DNA from: Hemerocallis citrina
Lineage: Eukaryota; Streptophyta; Magnoliopsida; Asparagales; Asphodelaceae
NCBI GenBank assembly: GCA_017893485.1
Contig: CM030366.1
Location: 198,305,835 to 198,369,834 of the forward strand
Reading direction: 5' to 3'
Length of the DNA: 64,000 bases
Below the pieces are notes generated by a model, which saw only the letters and a list, made by a program, of their open reading frames with translations, was not told the origin of the DNA and did no database searches. The position numbers and the translations under genes are program-made. Positions 43,166 through 55,753 of the stretch are shown in pieces. Each line of letters begins with the position of its first letter. The stretch's first letter is position 1.

Positions 43166-45781
43166 TAAGAGGTCTAGCCCAAACCCCCAGGATTGCTGTA
43201 GGTACTGGTCAACAAAACCATCTGTTATTGGCATTAATCATTTCATCTTTCCATCTTACTTTATCAACACAAGCATTTCACTTTTGATTCACAAACTAGT
43301 CATGTCTTTGACTTTAACCACGTGAATTAGTAACACATTTTATTGGCACGTACCATCTTATCTTTTATCTTACCATTTGATGCATATCTGGTGTCCACAA
43401 TATTAATCATCGTCTCATTATACCACATTATGCATACAACCTGTCATTCCATAATTAAAACCATCATATCATATTATTGCATAATATTAATGCACCAAGA
43501 TATTTATTTTGCCATACATCCCACATTAAGAATACCATGCTGTTCATGATCTCATTGTATCATATATAGGCTTACGCCAAGTCATAACATTAACTACATT
43601 AAGTTATTCCATATCGTAAAAGTATCAAAATATATACTTCATCACATTATAATATCATATTATTACCCATTAATTCACTTCGAACATAATTATAATGTAA
43701 ACTTATACCCACTTACTAATTTCATCAATTATCACATCACGAGTCAATATCATGATATATATATCACAAACATACACCTCACATGCGGGTTTCCAAGAAA
43801 AGGGGACAAAATCACTTATTTCCTCTAATTAAATCTCATAATATCTAATTATAGCATACAAGCTCATACACCATGTTCCATATAAGTAAAATCACCTATA
43901 AGGGCCTATAAGTCCCAAAACATGCACAAAATATGCACTATAAATACACGGGTTTCCAACACATGAGCACAATCACTAATTTCATCTAATTACATCTTAT
44001 AACATCCATCCATAGCATGCTAGCCCATACACAAGGCTCCGTATATACCAAATTACCTATATCGGCCTATATACCCAAAAATATGCACAAAACATGCACG
44101 GGATAAAAATATGCATAAACAATTTAATATATTTAGTTTTTATACATCAACACATCACATTAATCCATAATATAGGTTTTATATACTTAAAAGAGTTAAT
44201 TCCACCAAATATCTTAAAAACCCATTTTCGGGCCCTTAAAAATCCGTATTTTCATTGAAAACCAATTTTTAGCATAACTTCTACAAAATATATCAGAAAG
44301 CCACGAAATTTGGCCACAATATAAAATATATATAGATACAACATACTCACCTGACGGATCGAGCAAACGATGTCCCACGTCCGCCCGATAGCCTGTCGAA
44401 GTTCAACTTTTTCCACCTAATTAGAAAATTATAGAACCGATTAGCTTAAAACTCAAAACTCAACCTACGGACCTCCAAATTTGAATCCGTCTTCACCCAC
44501 GCGTCACAAATGACATATGTAGGTGAGCTACATCGATAGATTTCGAATTCGGGTCCTAATACAAACACTCCCTTATTGATCGGAGGCTTTCTAATAAGAA
44601 AAATTCATATTTTCTAATATCTTTAATCCCCTTAGTCCTAATCTCTCAAATTAGAGTTAATAATAATGATAAGACTCAATTACATCTCCGAACCCATCAA
44701 ATTCTCACCTAAATCTCGCTCGGGCATTTCACCGAACACCCGACGTGCATACATGGTATACCTGTATTTTTGAGATTCCGACGGGTTTCTAACTCCATAA
44801 AATTTTCACTAAACCCATTCTAAATTGCTTTCCCTTAATACACAATAATTTCTATAACTCATACTTATCAATTACTCTATTTATTATCCAAATTCTAAAG
44901 CCAACACACTAATTAATTTATAACTCACAAACCACTCAATTTCTTACCAATCTTCCTTCTCTATAATTACCAGCATCACCTAATTACCCTACTATATCAT
45001 TTTCTAGCACTAAAAATCAAAATCATATATTCCCATAAAATAAACTTCGTAATTTCTTACCTCCCAAGCCTTATCGTTGCAAATGGACTCCGGAAATGAG
45101 TAGAGCACCTCCAAATTAGCTAAAACCCTCAAATTTTCTTCAAAGATTTGGTTGGAATCATTAGGGTTTTTGGAACCCAATTATTGGTCGGTGGTGGGGG
45201 GGGGGTTGTTTTGGATGGAATCAGAAGTGGGAGGGGGAGAAGGGGTATTCCCATGTAAGTAAGGATACACAATTGCATAAAAGTCCCTATTTGACCATAG
45301 GTTTATGTATATACCCTTCTAGTTAACTTCTCTAGGGTTTTTCATATAAAAATCACTCCATAATATATTTGAATTCATCCCAAGCATAAAATAAAATTAG
45401 AAATGCATTTTTATGCATAATTGTAATCAAAATCAATAGTTATAAACGATAGCAATACATATAAATATGTATACATACGAATATCGAAATATTTCAGAAA
45501 AATACTTTCAACTTCAAACTATAATTTAATAACTCAAAATTTTAAACCCCCAATAATGTAAAAATGCCCCAGAAAAATTTCGGGTCAAATCGGATTCGTC
45601 TCCCCCGAAAACTCATATCAAAACTCCTATATTTTCAATTTTTTCCATTTACCCCAAAATATCAATTTAATCATTCTAATACTAATAAAATCAATTAATA
45701 GGGGTAAATATACTCAGAAACATATTTAAAAATAATTTAAACCAAATAATCGAGGAATTTAAAAAAAAAACAGGTGTTACA

Positions 45782-46620
45782 TTCTACACACCTGAAAAGA
45801 AGCTCGTCCTCGAGCTACGAGGTTAAAATAACTCCTCGAACAAATTCAAAATATTTCTTTCTCACCATTTTCTTGGATTTCCAAGTATATTTTCAACATC
45901 AGACCTTTATTGCACCTTTAGCAGCTAAACAATTTGTCGTCTGGTCAGCTGCACCATCGATCTACAATAACCATTAATTTTATAGGATATGTCACATTCA
46001 ATTCCACATCCAGCTGGACTTCAATCTACAACGGCTCCACCACTTGAGATAGATCTCCCACACCTTCTCAACATAAAACAGGAAATACATCGAGAATGTC
46101 GAACATCTCTGAGGTAAGCTTCAAACAATATACCACAGTTCCAATTCTTTCTATAACTCTGAAGGGGCCGACAAACCACCAGGTCTAACTTTTTTCGATT
46201 CCTATAACGGCGTACTCCATGAATAAAGGATACCTTTAAGAATACCCAATCTCCAACTTCTAACTCCAAGAGGCTTTTGCCGCTGATTTATGTCACCTTT
46301 TCTTTTGTCAACTACACATCTCAAAAGAGGCTTATCCATACTCACTGATAATTAATATTTTTCCTCGTTCCAGACCAATAAAAAATTCTCCTGGAACCCT
46401 GATTCATCTTCATGCCACCGGGATAGACAATATACTGAGTATAAGGAACATTCTCCATCACCCGCTACCACAAGCCATCCTTATCAAGATCACCAAATCT
46501 ACGATAATAACAAGGATTTTCCCTACTGCCTACTGACCAATCTGCATTACATTCATTAATCCCATCCAGAATTCGACCATGCATCCTCTGTCACACGCAG
46601 AAATTTTGAATTCAAGTTCG
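45782..46620 (-). pseudogene. Decayed chromovirus pol C-terminus
   Basis: On the minus strand 46269-46021 reads LEVGDWVFLKVS and later FMLRRC, matching the integrase C-terminal LEVGDxVFLKVSP and FHVSMLRK landmarks of Tekay-type elements. Stops and shifts are frequent. Nearer the LTR a chromodomain-like stretch can be traced only weakly. Upstream of 46300 similarity fades; the remainder of pol was not recognised. Confidence 0.7.
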
Positions 46621-47557
46621 ACTGATCAGCTGTAGGATAGACAGCTGTAACGATAAACTGCCCACACATAAGGTCATGTTGTCCTTTACTATTGAAATAA
46701 AATTACATTGATCGAATGATCTTTAACACCGTCCACTCCTAGGATGTCATTAAAAGCCAAAATCTTCTTTCTATTTAAGACATTCGTCACCCTATTGCTT
46801 TCTCGAGTGGTATTTTATTTCCATACCAAGCTACTAAGGAACTCAAGCCACGTTTATTGCCTCCTGCTAAAATCATTTGCAGAACAAGTGTTCAAACTCT
46901 TACGATCACAGAAAAAGCTAAAACTATTTTCTGAAAAAAAAAATTAATTTCTCAACACCTTCAATACATGCCCTATTGTCACAAATTTCAAATCTGCATA
47001 ATTTACGCACTCCCTATATACAAGATCTCTGATGGATATTACTCACAAATTGTATTTGCTTTTCCAGCCTTTCCTTATATCAAGCACTTCCAAATTTTTA
47101 AAAAAAAGTTTATGTTCAAAAGTTTGGCTTTGGACAGGAAAACAGTGAAAACCGAAGAACGTATAGCTAATCTCAAGTTTAGTAATATATGGCCTTTTAT
47201 AAATGATCTTAAGAGTATTTTTGTGGATGATTTTTCGGTGCTTATTTTTCTAGTTTAACACTTTGTTGATTCGATTAAAAAGTTCAAGACTTGAAGGGAC
47301 TATTATCTTTGGCTTAAATATCTATATCTTTCTAAGAAATCTTTATTTACTTGAAGATGTTTTTTTTTACCCATGGTGTTTGAATTTAAGTTTTTGCTGA
47401 TTTGGAATGCATCATGGCATACTAGCATGTAATACTAAAAAAAGTTTGACTATGTTGCCACTTGAAGAGCTTAATATCTTTGGAATATATATCACATGGC
47501 ATTTAATATCTCACTTTCGAATGCACATCTTAATCTTTATTCACTCAATCTTTACAG
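46621..47557. other. AT-rich sequence, nothing recognised
   Basis: Short open frames occur (for example 46968-47258) but show no family motif or coding bias that I trust. Part may be Helitron-carried intron sequence upstream of the formin exon. Confidence 0.4.
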
Positions 47558-47895
47558 TTATGTCTACTTTACTGAACTTCGTCACAATATTTCGGCGAAC
47601 ACACCAGGAGAATTGCAAGCAAGCTGAACTAGAGAGGAAAAAGGCAGAAAAAGAAGCTGAGTTGGAGAAGTCTAAAGCTCCAAACTCTTCGAATAAAAAT
47701 GTAAGTCAACATTATGGGGATAGCTTTGTATCTCAACAAAAAAGATATGTACGTATTGTAAAGCTTATAATTCATTCTCACTTACCGTTGTGAGATTTTA
47801 AACAGGAAGAGAAGAGAACAAACCTGAGTCAAATGCTGCAAAAGGCAGTGAAAAAATCTAAAATGGCAGAACGTCAAGGAAATGATATTAGATAA
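47558..47895 (+). pseudogene. Captured fragment of a class II formin (FH2 C-terminus)
   Basis: Exon 47558-47700 follows an acceptor (CTTTACAG) and encodes MSTLLNFVTIFRRTHQENCK followed by a charged helix (ERKKAEKEAELEKSKAP). This matches the last helix region of the FH2 domain in plant class II formins. A GTAAGT donor at 47701 starts an intron of about 105 bp. The next exon begins at 47806 in phase and ends at a stop at 47893-47895 (MLQKAVKKSKMAERQGNDIR is its last part). The rest of FH2, FH1 and the PTEN-like region are absent, so actin nucleation is impossible. The intron is retained, so capture was from DNA. It lies upstream of a Helitron-like 3' terminus. Confidence 0.72.
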
Positions 47896-47959
47896 AGATG
47901 CAAAACCTGCTAACTTTTAGCATAAAATACTTTCTCCATGCCCTGCTTGAGGAATCCAG

Positions 47960-48074
47960 ACTCTCTTTGTTTAGAGATTCTGAGGTTGTCAGCTCATGGC
48001 CCAAGTGGGTGATAAACCTATGACCAGAAGTGGCTGCAAATGTAGACCAAATACTAAGCAATATAGCTTGCAAC
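47960..48074 (+). other. Exon-like segment, unknown
   Basis: The open stretch SGCKCRPNTKQYSLQR ends at a GTATGT donor (48075). I do not recognise the gene. Confidence 0.25.
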
Positions 48075-48468
48075 GGTATGTACTTCACCCCTATTCTCTC
48101 TCCGTCTGTACCTAATCAATATTTTAAAAATATTATATTACACATAGATGATTTATACTTTACTCTTATATCTGAAATTTGTTAATTATCTTTGATACAG
48201 TAAAAAGTTTATGTTATTTATTTTTTTGTTTTCTACAGTAAAAAGTTTGAAATTTGTGGCTATGTTTTTTGTTTAAAATCTGAGTAATGTCTGCAACTAG
48301 AGTTTGTACATCTCACTTTTCGACCAATCAATTATTTACAGTCACATTATCATGCTATTTGTGTTATTTAAAACAACTGTTTTGTTTAAAATTTTTGCCC
48401 TTGCACAAAATATGGATGTTATTTTTTATGTTTCAGGTTTTCAAGTCATGTGAATATGCTTTATGTAC

Positions 48469-48494
48469 GCGTGCATCGCACGCGCATTATACTA
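48469..48494 (+). mobile_element. Helitron-like 3' terminus
   Basis: CGCGTGC-ATC-GCACGCG forms a 7-bp hairpin and is followed by CATTATACTA, the same layout as the end at 58241-58266. The next base begins another Helitron-like 5' end. The formin fragment probably belonged to this upstream element, whose 5' end I cannot place. Confidence 0.5.
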
Positions 48495-48994
48495 TCTACT
48501 ATTTTAATGGGAGAGTTTGTCACCAAACAAACCTTATTTATAACAAAACACACCAGGACAATACTACGTGCCAGGTCAGCATCTTCTTTGTGCTATTTAA
48601 AGTCACAAATTTGTGCAAACCATATGAGAACTTGCATTTGTCTTATTTCAGCTGAGTTACATTTACATTCTAGATATTGTATTTCTCACCAACCGTGCAT
48701 TCCTACAAGATTAGTGACTGATCATGTACCGAATAAACAACATATGTTTTGTTATGTTCTATTTTATTGTATGCATATCTTCTGTTTATCGGAAAATTCT
48801 TGCTAGAACTAAACATATTAGGTACTTGGATGTAAACAAGTTCATGTTTTCAGTTTATGTAGCTTACTCTGTACTTTATTTGGTCTTCAATGATGATCAC
48901 TTATTAGTGGATTCAATCTAAAAAGTATGTGTTTGAATAAGAATTCGCATGATTTTTCTAAATACTACTTCAGTAATTTCTATTTTGGTTATAG

Positions 48995-50088
48995 GAAAGA
49001 GGATGATGTATGTATTGATCCAACCTTCAATGCTTCTGTAGTCTTCTTTGGTAAAAGAGACCAGGTAATGTAGTTGTGTTCTATAACTGATCATAACATC
49101 TTCAATTCCACTCTAATAGTGTTGACAAGCATTTTTACTTTTTCTTCTCAGTGATGACGGTTCATGTGGCAGCCTTGGTGTTGGAGAAAGACTCCTTTCC
49201 AACATGCGCATGGAAATGTATGGCCTCAAATAAGCCATTGTAATCATCATTCAATGCTTTTCTAGATCATTATACTTGAAGAAGCTGCATCAATGTATTT
49301 TATTATTATATCATTTTTTAGCTGACTTTTAATAAAGTAAATTATCTCTTACAAGTGAAAGTTCAAAAAAGGAAAGAAAGAAATTGCCAATTCTTACACA
49401 GTTCACAGAGGTCAATAACTACATATTGTTCTTACTATAGAGCTATACTTTTTTTTGAGAAGAGAGAGACATCTTTGAGGGAAAAAAAACTTTAACTTTT
49501 CTTATTTAATATTTTTCAATAGTGGAAATCTCAAGCACCATTCCTTCCTTTAATTTAGGTACAGGTTTTATAGACATGTAGAACTTCGATGATATGGTGA
49601 CAGTGACACTATAGGGATGTACATTTTATATTTTAACAAAAAATGTTAACACTGAGTTGTAGGACAGATGGTACGGGTATGAGATGGATAAAGAGAGGTC
49701 TCAAGTGATGTAGCCCTTCATTTAAAAAGAAAAAAAAAAATTTCTCGGATCAAGTGTTACTTTGAGGTTTTGAGCCTTTCTAATTCTATGCGAAAGGTAG
49801 AAAGAAACCTGTCTGATAATATAAATTTCGTGTAAAACCAATTGCTGATTCTGTAAAACTGTCAGATGATTCAGCATCCATATTTAATGATGTTACATTT
49901 ATTTATTTTCCTGAACAAATCCCTTATTGTGTATATGTTGCTGATATTATTTGCTTTCCGGTTGGGGACCTTATGCTTATTTCCAGATGTTGGAGAAGAC
50001 ACGAACAATTGGGAACTCAACCCTTTCTGCGAACCATCAACCTGAAGGAAGTTGTACTAATAACATTGGATTGTCTGAAGCAAACTGA
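48995..50088 (+). pseudogene. Exon-like gene fragments carried by the Helitron, gene unknown
   Basis: Three exon-like pieces with splice signals: 48995-49064 (KEDDVCIDPTFNASVVFFGK, donor CAG/GTAATG), a piece from 49152 after TTTTCTTCTCAG, and 49987-50088 after TTATTTCCAG (open, starting MLEKTRTIGNSTLSANHQPE and ending in a stop). The first and second do not join in an open frame in the simplest model. I do not recognise the source gene; they may come from one gene's 3' end or from several. Confidence 0.35.
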
Positions 50089-50452
50089 AAAAACTATACT
50101 TGATCAAATGGATTCGGGGAGTGCGTAAAATTGCACGTGACAGTAAAAAACTAAGTTGATCCTCATTATTCAGCATCCCTTCCATTCAGCAGTTGTTCCC
50201 CTGATAAAAAGCTCATCCTCTCTCTCTCTCTCTTTCCCCTCATATTCCTAATGTACAGTCCTTTGTTATGCATCCATGTTTTTAGTGTCATCCTTGATTA
50301 GAACGGTTTGGCTATGGCTGAAGGAGAAAGTTTTGATATGTTAATTTGAACAACATTTGGGACAATTCTCGGTTTGTTTTGAGATGGTGGTTTTCAAATA
50401 TCTGTATCAAATAGACTTTGACAGGAAGTGTAGTTTTTGTATAGGTTATTGC

Positions 50453-51179
50453 TGTTAGGGATTTCCCACCGAAAACCCCTCTCTAGGATGTTGTTGAGTT
50501 ATTCGATGCTATCAACACAAACCACCAAGCGCATATGAGATCATACCAAACACACAAAAGCATACACAAATTTGTCCCGGTTGGAGCTTTCGCCTTACTC
50601 CGGGGGAGAAGAAACCCAAGATGTTATTCAACTAGAGAAGATACAAGAATATTACAATTCTCACCACGACCTTCTCTCAAGCCTCACCAGTAAGTACTAG
50701 TTGTTTATAATTAGAGAAACTCTCAAGATTCGCCTTCAATGAAGTACTCTCTCTCTCTCTCTCTCTCTTGGCACTCAATGGAGGCCAATAACAATAATAT
50801 ATAGAGATCTAGAGAAAACCTAGTTTGATATCTTGATACAGTAACCATTGGATATTCCTGAAGAGATAACCCTACGATAGGAGCCGTCAGATCTGACTTG
50901 TAGAACAAGTTGGGCTTCTCACGAATCACCAAGATCCGACCCAATAAACTCATCAGTGCCGCGTTCGGTCGACCGCCACCCAGGTTCGATCGACCATCCC
51001 CCTCTCGGGGACTTCTGCACCCTATGATCGGTCGACCACACCCTATGACCGGTCGACCGCCACTTCTGCAACTACAACTACTGACTGTTTCCTTGCCTCC
51101 ATTCCATCTCCGATCGTCTCGATTCCTCTATCGTCTCATCGTCTTCTTATCCAACCTAGTATGCAAGACATAAACCCAA
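50453..51179 (-). repeat. Left (3') LTR of the gag-only copia element
   Basis: 727 bp. It contains two GTCGAC palindrome pairs (50966/50987 and 51029/51050, both 21 bp apart) and a CT microsatellite near 50742-50768. Confidence 0.88.
50966..51059. promoter_or_regulatory. Two palindrome pairs in the copia LTR
   Basis: CGGTCGACCG at 50966 with CGATCGACCA at 50987, and CGGTCGACCA at 51029 with CGGTCGACCG at 51050; each pair is spaced 21 bp start to start. In the right LTR the pair 53281/53302 remains (21 bp) plus a single copy at 53344. Confidence 0.5.
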
Positions 51180-51336
51180 TAATCTCCACGTTGAATTGCA
51201 TACTCATGAATCCACACCTGTGTGATTTGAAACCCTCTAGACTCTTTTCTTTCTCTTCTTGCAAACAACTCGTTTCGATGGCTTCCTCTGCTAGTTGAAT
51301 ATATCTCCACCTATTTTTCTCCCGCTGTATGCCCCC

Positions 51337-52737
51337 TCAAGGGCACACCCCAGTAGATGTAATCATGGAGGTGCCACCCTCCACACGAACTCCACCTACC
51401 TCAAGGCTCTCTCCACCTTCCGATGATATTCGAACGTCGCAGTCTCGCTCGGATGATTCTAGTGACGACATACTAGATAGTGCTTTAGGAACAATGGGCT
51501 TTGAAACACCTGCGCAAGTTTTTCTGTTCCTCCAAAGCTGGTAGAGGTTATGCTGATCCAGCCCAATCCCCCTCTTACCCTTCATCACTTCACGATAACT
51601 TTCCCAAACTGAACGAACTCCACCTGGATCTGTGTACCTGCAGTCCTGAACATCTAGAGTTCCCATAGAAATAAGGCTCTGCTTCATCAAAGGAATATGC
51701 ATGCCCTTCTCTAGTGTGTGTCCCCTTCCGCCTGTCATCTTCGACTCATTTGTTTTCTCACATCTTATTTCATAAGTCTTGTCAATCTTCGTTCTCACAC
51801 AACGACATGACGCAAACTTATAAGTAGAAACCATTAATTCACAAATCTTATCAAACTTCGTTCCCACACAACGATATGATGCAAATTTGCAAGTAGAAAT
51901 CATCTCCATCTCGGAGCAAACTTGAGAAGAACTAACCGAATCAAAAGAACAACCGGAATTCACATCTAAAGAACATGAAACAAAAGCATTGTTTAAGCCT
52001 TCACTTGATTCAGCGGCACTGAATTTGGCACCCCTCTGACTAATTCGCTTGCAACAGTCTTTCATGTAATGCTCAAACCCTTTGCACTGATGGCCACGGA
52101 CCTTACCCCGGCATACACTTTTCCTTCCAATCAAAGTACAATCCACCTCCAAGCAACTCACAGAAGTTGACGCCGATTTCTGACTCTCCTTCCTAAGTGC
52201 ATCCTCCTCCAACCCCTTGATCATACCTGCTATGAAAAACTTCTCCTTGGTTGATTTCTCGCCTAGCACGGTTATCATGTTGGATGGATTTGATGGTGAA
52301 TATATTGAGTTGGAAACCCTCAGATCATCTGCGTTGAACGCCCTCAATTCAGATAACTCCATATTGAACTCCACTTCATGATCTAGAAGAGCGGTACTTT
52401 CCTTCATTGAGAAACCCTACAACTTTCTTCGCTGGTGCATCCGAACTTGTGATGACGATCCCGAGTAGTCAGTTCTGAATCTTGACCAAAGACTCGTCGT
52501 ACTTCTCCTATACCTGACTTTGTTCATCAATGACAACCGGATTAAACCCAAGGCTTCTGAACACATCTTCTTCCACTTCTCCTGCTTTGTGCCAATTGGT
52601 CTCCCTTTATCTCCTTCTAGGAGTAGATCCAAGTCCTGTTGAACCGATGCTTCATGCATGTCCACCTTCAAGAGATTAAAGTTGATCTTGCCTTTGAACC
52701 GCTTGATCTTTGTGATTTGATCTGCCATCATCTCCAA
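51337..52737 (-). pseudogene. Degenerate copia gag with zinc knuckle and pol scraps
   Basis: Minus-strand 52737-52417 reads KIKRFKGKINFNLLKVDM and VQQDLDLLLEGDKG, the copia gag N-terminus. After a stop and frame change the open frame 52407-51337 continues with a CCHC-like knuckle (CKGFEHYMKDCC near 52085-52050). A further stretch (ISMGTLDVQDCRYTDPGGVR) resembles a shrunken integrase-side segment of copia pol. Reverse transcriptase and the integrase core are absent. A duplicated segment (STCKFASYRCVGTKFDK and STYKFASCRCVRTKIDK) forms an internal repeat of about 25 residues. The frame of 356 codons is long for a dead element. Confidence 0.72.
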
Positions 52738-52766
52738 GGAACTCGAACAAATCCTTGAACCTAAAG

Positions 52767-52778
52767 CTCTGATACCAA
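52767..52778 (-). other. Primer-binding site of the gag-only copia element
   Basis: TGGTATCAGAGC on the minus strand, complementary to the 3' end of initiator tRNA-Met, next to the LTR end at 52780. Confidence 0.92.
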
Positions 52779-52779
52779 T

Positions 52780-53475
52780 TGTTAGGGATTTCCCACCGAA
52801 AACCCCTATCTAGGATCTTGTTGAGTTGTTCGATGCAATCAACACAAACAACCAAGCGCATATGAGATCATACCAAACACACCAAAGTACACACAAATTT
52901 GTCCCGGTTGGGGCTTTCGCCTTACTCCGGGGGAGAAGAAACCCAAGATGTTATTCAACTAGAGAAGATACAAGAATATTACAATTATCACCACGGCCCT
53001 CTCTCAAACCTCACCAGCAAGTACTAGTTGTTTACAATTAGAGAAACTTTCAAGCTTCGTCTTCAATGAAGTACTCTCTCTCTTGGCTCTCAATGGAGGC
53101 CAATAACAACAATATATAGATATCTAGAGAAAACCTAGTTTGATATCTTGATACAGTAACCATTGGATATTTCTGAAGAGATAACCTTACGATAGGAGCC
53201 GTCAGATCTGACTTGAAGAACAAGTTGGGCTTCTCACGAATAAACAAGATCCAACCCAATAAACCCATCAGCGCCGCGTTCGGTCGACCGCCACCCAGGT
53301 TCGGTCGACCGTCCCCCTCTCGGGGACTTCTGCACCCTATGACCGGTCGACCGCCACTTCTGCAACTATAGCTGCTAAGTGTTTCCTTGCCTCCATTCCG
53401 TCACCGATCGTCTCGATTCCTCCATCGTCTCATCATCTTCTCATCCAACCTAGTATGCAAGACATAAACCCAACA
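52780..53475 (-). repeat. Right (5') LTR of the gag-only copia element
   Basis: 696 bp; same ends as the left LTR. It lacks the CT microsatellite expansion and one of the four palindromes. Confidence 0.9.
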
Positions 53476-53480
53476 ATTGC

Positions 53481-54079
53481 CAAGCAGGACTTATGACTTT
53501 TCTTAAAATTCAGTTTATGTTAAGCTGATTTCCAGTAGGTAATTGCCAAGCAGATTGCAGTTTTTTTATTGCCTCTCCATTTGGCCAGACCCATATTTAT
53601 AAGCAAACGTATACCCTAGCTGTAGTGACTGCATAATTTTATCTTCAAATCATGTAAATCATGAGGTTTTTCATTTTTTTTCGTTATGTTTTTTCCTCTT
53701 TTTGTATGTGATAATTTGTTCCTATGGGTGTCTCATGCCATATTATTGTATAAGTTTTTTTTCCACCCAGAAAAGGCATGTTACAGCCTACCTAAACAAT
53801 TAGAATACATAAGTTCGTTAGAGCAACTGTAGTCATTTTTTCAAATATGGTAAAATGATAAAATAAGAATCAGAAAAAATATAGATTTGTTGCATTTGTT
53901 GATACAAAATTTGGCAATCAAAAAAATAAAAAAATACTGTATAAGGCTCTCCATTTTTTTTCATGTATGGACTTAATCTGAGTGGCTAAATCAGCTGAAC
54001 GATAAGTTGTTCATATGATTCAAAAAGCTGAATGCCGATTGCCGAATATTGTTGCAATGCATGCATTTGCTGATGCACC
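53481..54079. other. Helitron body between the copia element and the solo LTR, nothing recognised
   Basis: AT-rich; CCAAGCAGGACTT and CCAAGCAGATTGC form a weak direct repeat near 53481 and 53546. No gene seen. Confidence 0.4.
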
Positions 54080-54682
54080 TACTTTGTAACACTCCGAGTT
54101 CCAAATACAACTGAATTCGAGATTCCACAGGATCTTTACACTTCTTTCGTACAATTTTACAAGGAATTTAAAACTTTTATTTCAACAATAATTACATCAG
54201 AGTCTTTTACATCAATACGCAGCGGAATTAATAAAATACAACAGTAATAAATGAACAATTGTTACAACTTTAACATTTAAATAATCAACAACATCAATTC
54301 TCTTTATATCTTCATGTAACTCCAAATCCTGCATATAAAACTGTGGGCACGTCAGTCGCTTACAACTGACAAAATATTATACATGGCCATCCTCTCTATG
54401 CCGGAAACAGTATAACGATTCTTAAATACTTTAGCAAACACAAACTTGATCACAAACAAAGTTACAAAGGGACTATCCTGTTGATGTCGTGTTATGCTGT
54501 GCACTCAGTCCTTAATGCAGTTATTTATATTATATGACACTAATGCACACTTGTTCGGATTCTATGCATCCCATACTACATAAGTCCGAGGGCAAGCCTC
54601 TTAATCGTTCTTCATCTTGTAGGGTTCAATCCCTCGTCATGACTTAATTTACTATTGTAACTACGGTAAGTATCCCAGATAA

Positions 54683-55320
54683 TCTATGAGTGCAAGCACG
54701 TGTACAGAAAACCTGGAGGGGAATCCCGCGCCATGTCTTGACTCGTCAAGCATGCATTCTGCGGTAATTCAGCCTCCTTCATGACACACGATCCTCTTGC
54801 AGTCACCAAACATCCCACAAGCGTCGCCAAGAATCCGATCATTCTGAGTAGTGCCCACGCCATGTCTTGACTCATCAAGCATGCATTCTGTGGCTCACCC
54901 CCGCATCGTAAACTCAAGGTTCTCATACTTGTGTTTTTCTCTCACTTTCATCACCTCTTCACTATGTATTTTTCTGTAATTTCGGTAAGCATCCTAGATG
55001 ATCTATGAGTACAAGCACGTGTACAGAAAACCTGGAGGGGAATCCCGCGCCATGTCTTGACTCATCAAGCATGCATTCTGCGGTAATTCAGCCACCTTCA
55101 TGACACACGATCCTCTTGCAGTCACCAAACATCCCACAAGCGTCGCCAAGAATCCGATCATTCTGAGTAGTGCCCACGCCATGTCTTGACGCATCAAGCA
55201 TGCATTCTGTGGCTCACACCCGCATCGTAAACTCGAGACTCTCATACTTGTGTTTTTCTCTTACTTTCATTACATCCTTACAATGTTTGTTATAAAAGAA
55301 AATCATCACAACCTAGAGCT
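54683..55320. repeat. Tandem duplication of about 319 bp in the solo LTR
   Basis: ATCTATGAGTGCAAGCACGT near 54682 recurs as ATCTATGAGTACAAGCACGT near 55001. Within each copy, CGCCATGTCTTGACTCATCA appears twice, so there is an older inner repeat as well. Confidence 0.9.
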
Positions 55321-55753
55321 AGCTTACCCTACCGGACTTAAATCAAACAACAAAGACAGTCAGCCTACCTGGCTACTTCTCAAGAGACGCTCAACCCTCA
55401 ACGGTTAGCTATCAAATTCATAAACAATACTGCCGGTCACTAGGGTCTCGCCTAGCCTCTAGATTCCAACAACTATCTCTTTCTAGAGATCAACAATGAT
55501 TCATAATCAATCTCAAATAATCATTTCCATGTCTTTTGTTCACAACTCTTTCTCAAACAACATTTCTTTTATAATCTCATAATATGAGAACAATTCAATT
55601 TGATTTCTTTATCAATTTCATCTTTCACACCCTTGTGTGTATTTCACAATAAAACTCAATCAAATATTAATAATCATAAAATCTCGTAGTCAAACTTAAT
55701 TAACTTTCATTTATCAAAATCAAACCCAACTCAAGAACCAAAACCAGTTCGGT

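Larger units (their letters stand above)
42421..45781 (-). repeat. Chromovirus-type LTR, minus orientation, left end missing
   Basis: On the minus strand it starts TGTAACACCTG at 45781 next to pol remnants of the same orientation, so it is the 3' LTR. Its other end was lost at the junction with element B. It is AT-rich with no coding region. Tandem units at about 42810-43160 are listed separately. Confidence 0.65.
50453..53475 (-). mobile_element. Gag-only Ty1/copia-type retrotransposon (TR-GAG-like), complete
   Basis: Left LTR 50453-51179 and right LTR 52780-53475 (TGTTAGGG at the left end of each; CAACA or the mutated CAATA at the right), flanked by ATTGC at 50448-50452 and 53476-53480. 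On the minus strand the primer site TGGTATCAGAGC (initiator-Met type, standard for copia) follows the LTR, and a GTGGAGA purine tract precedes the other LTR. Between the LTRs lie only gag-like sequence and short pol remnants, so it depends on other elements for enzymes. The LTR copies differ by several substitutions and by loss of one palindrome block in the right copy. Confidence 0.88.

Noticed and set aside
43343..43549. 68-codon hydrophobic frame in the chromovirus LTR
   Set aside because: AT-rich LTR sequence with no family similarity or splice context.
52676..52861. Minus-strand frame crossing the copia LTR edge
   Set aside because: Spans the LTR and primer-binding site, so it is not a protein gene.
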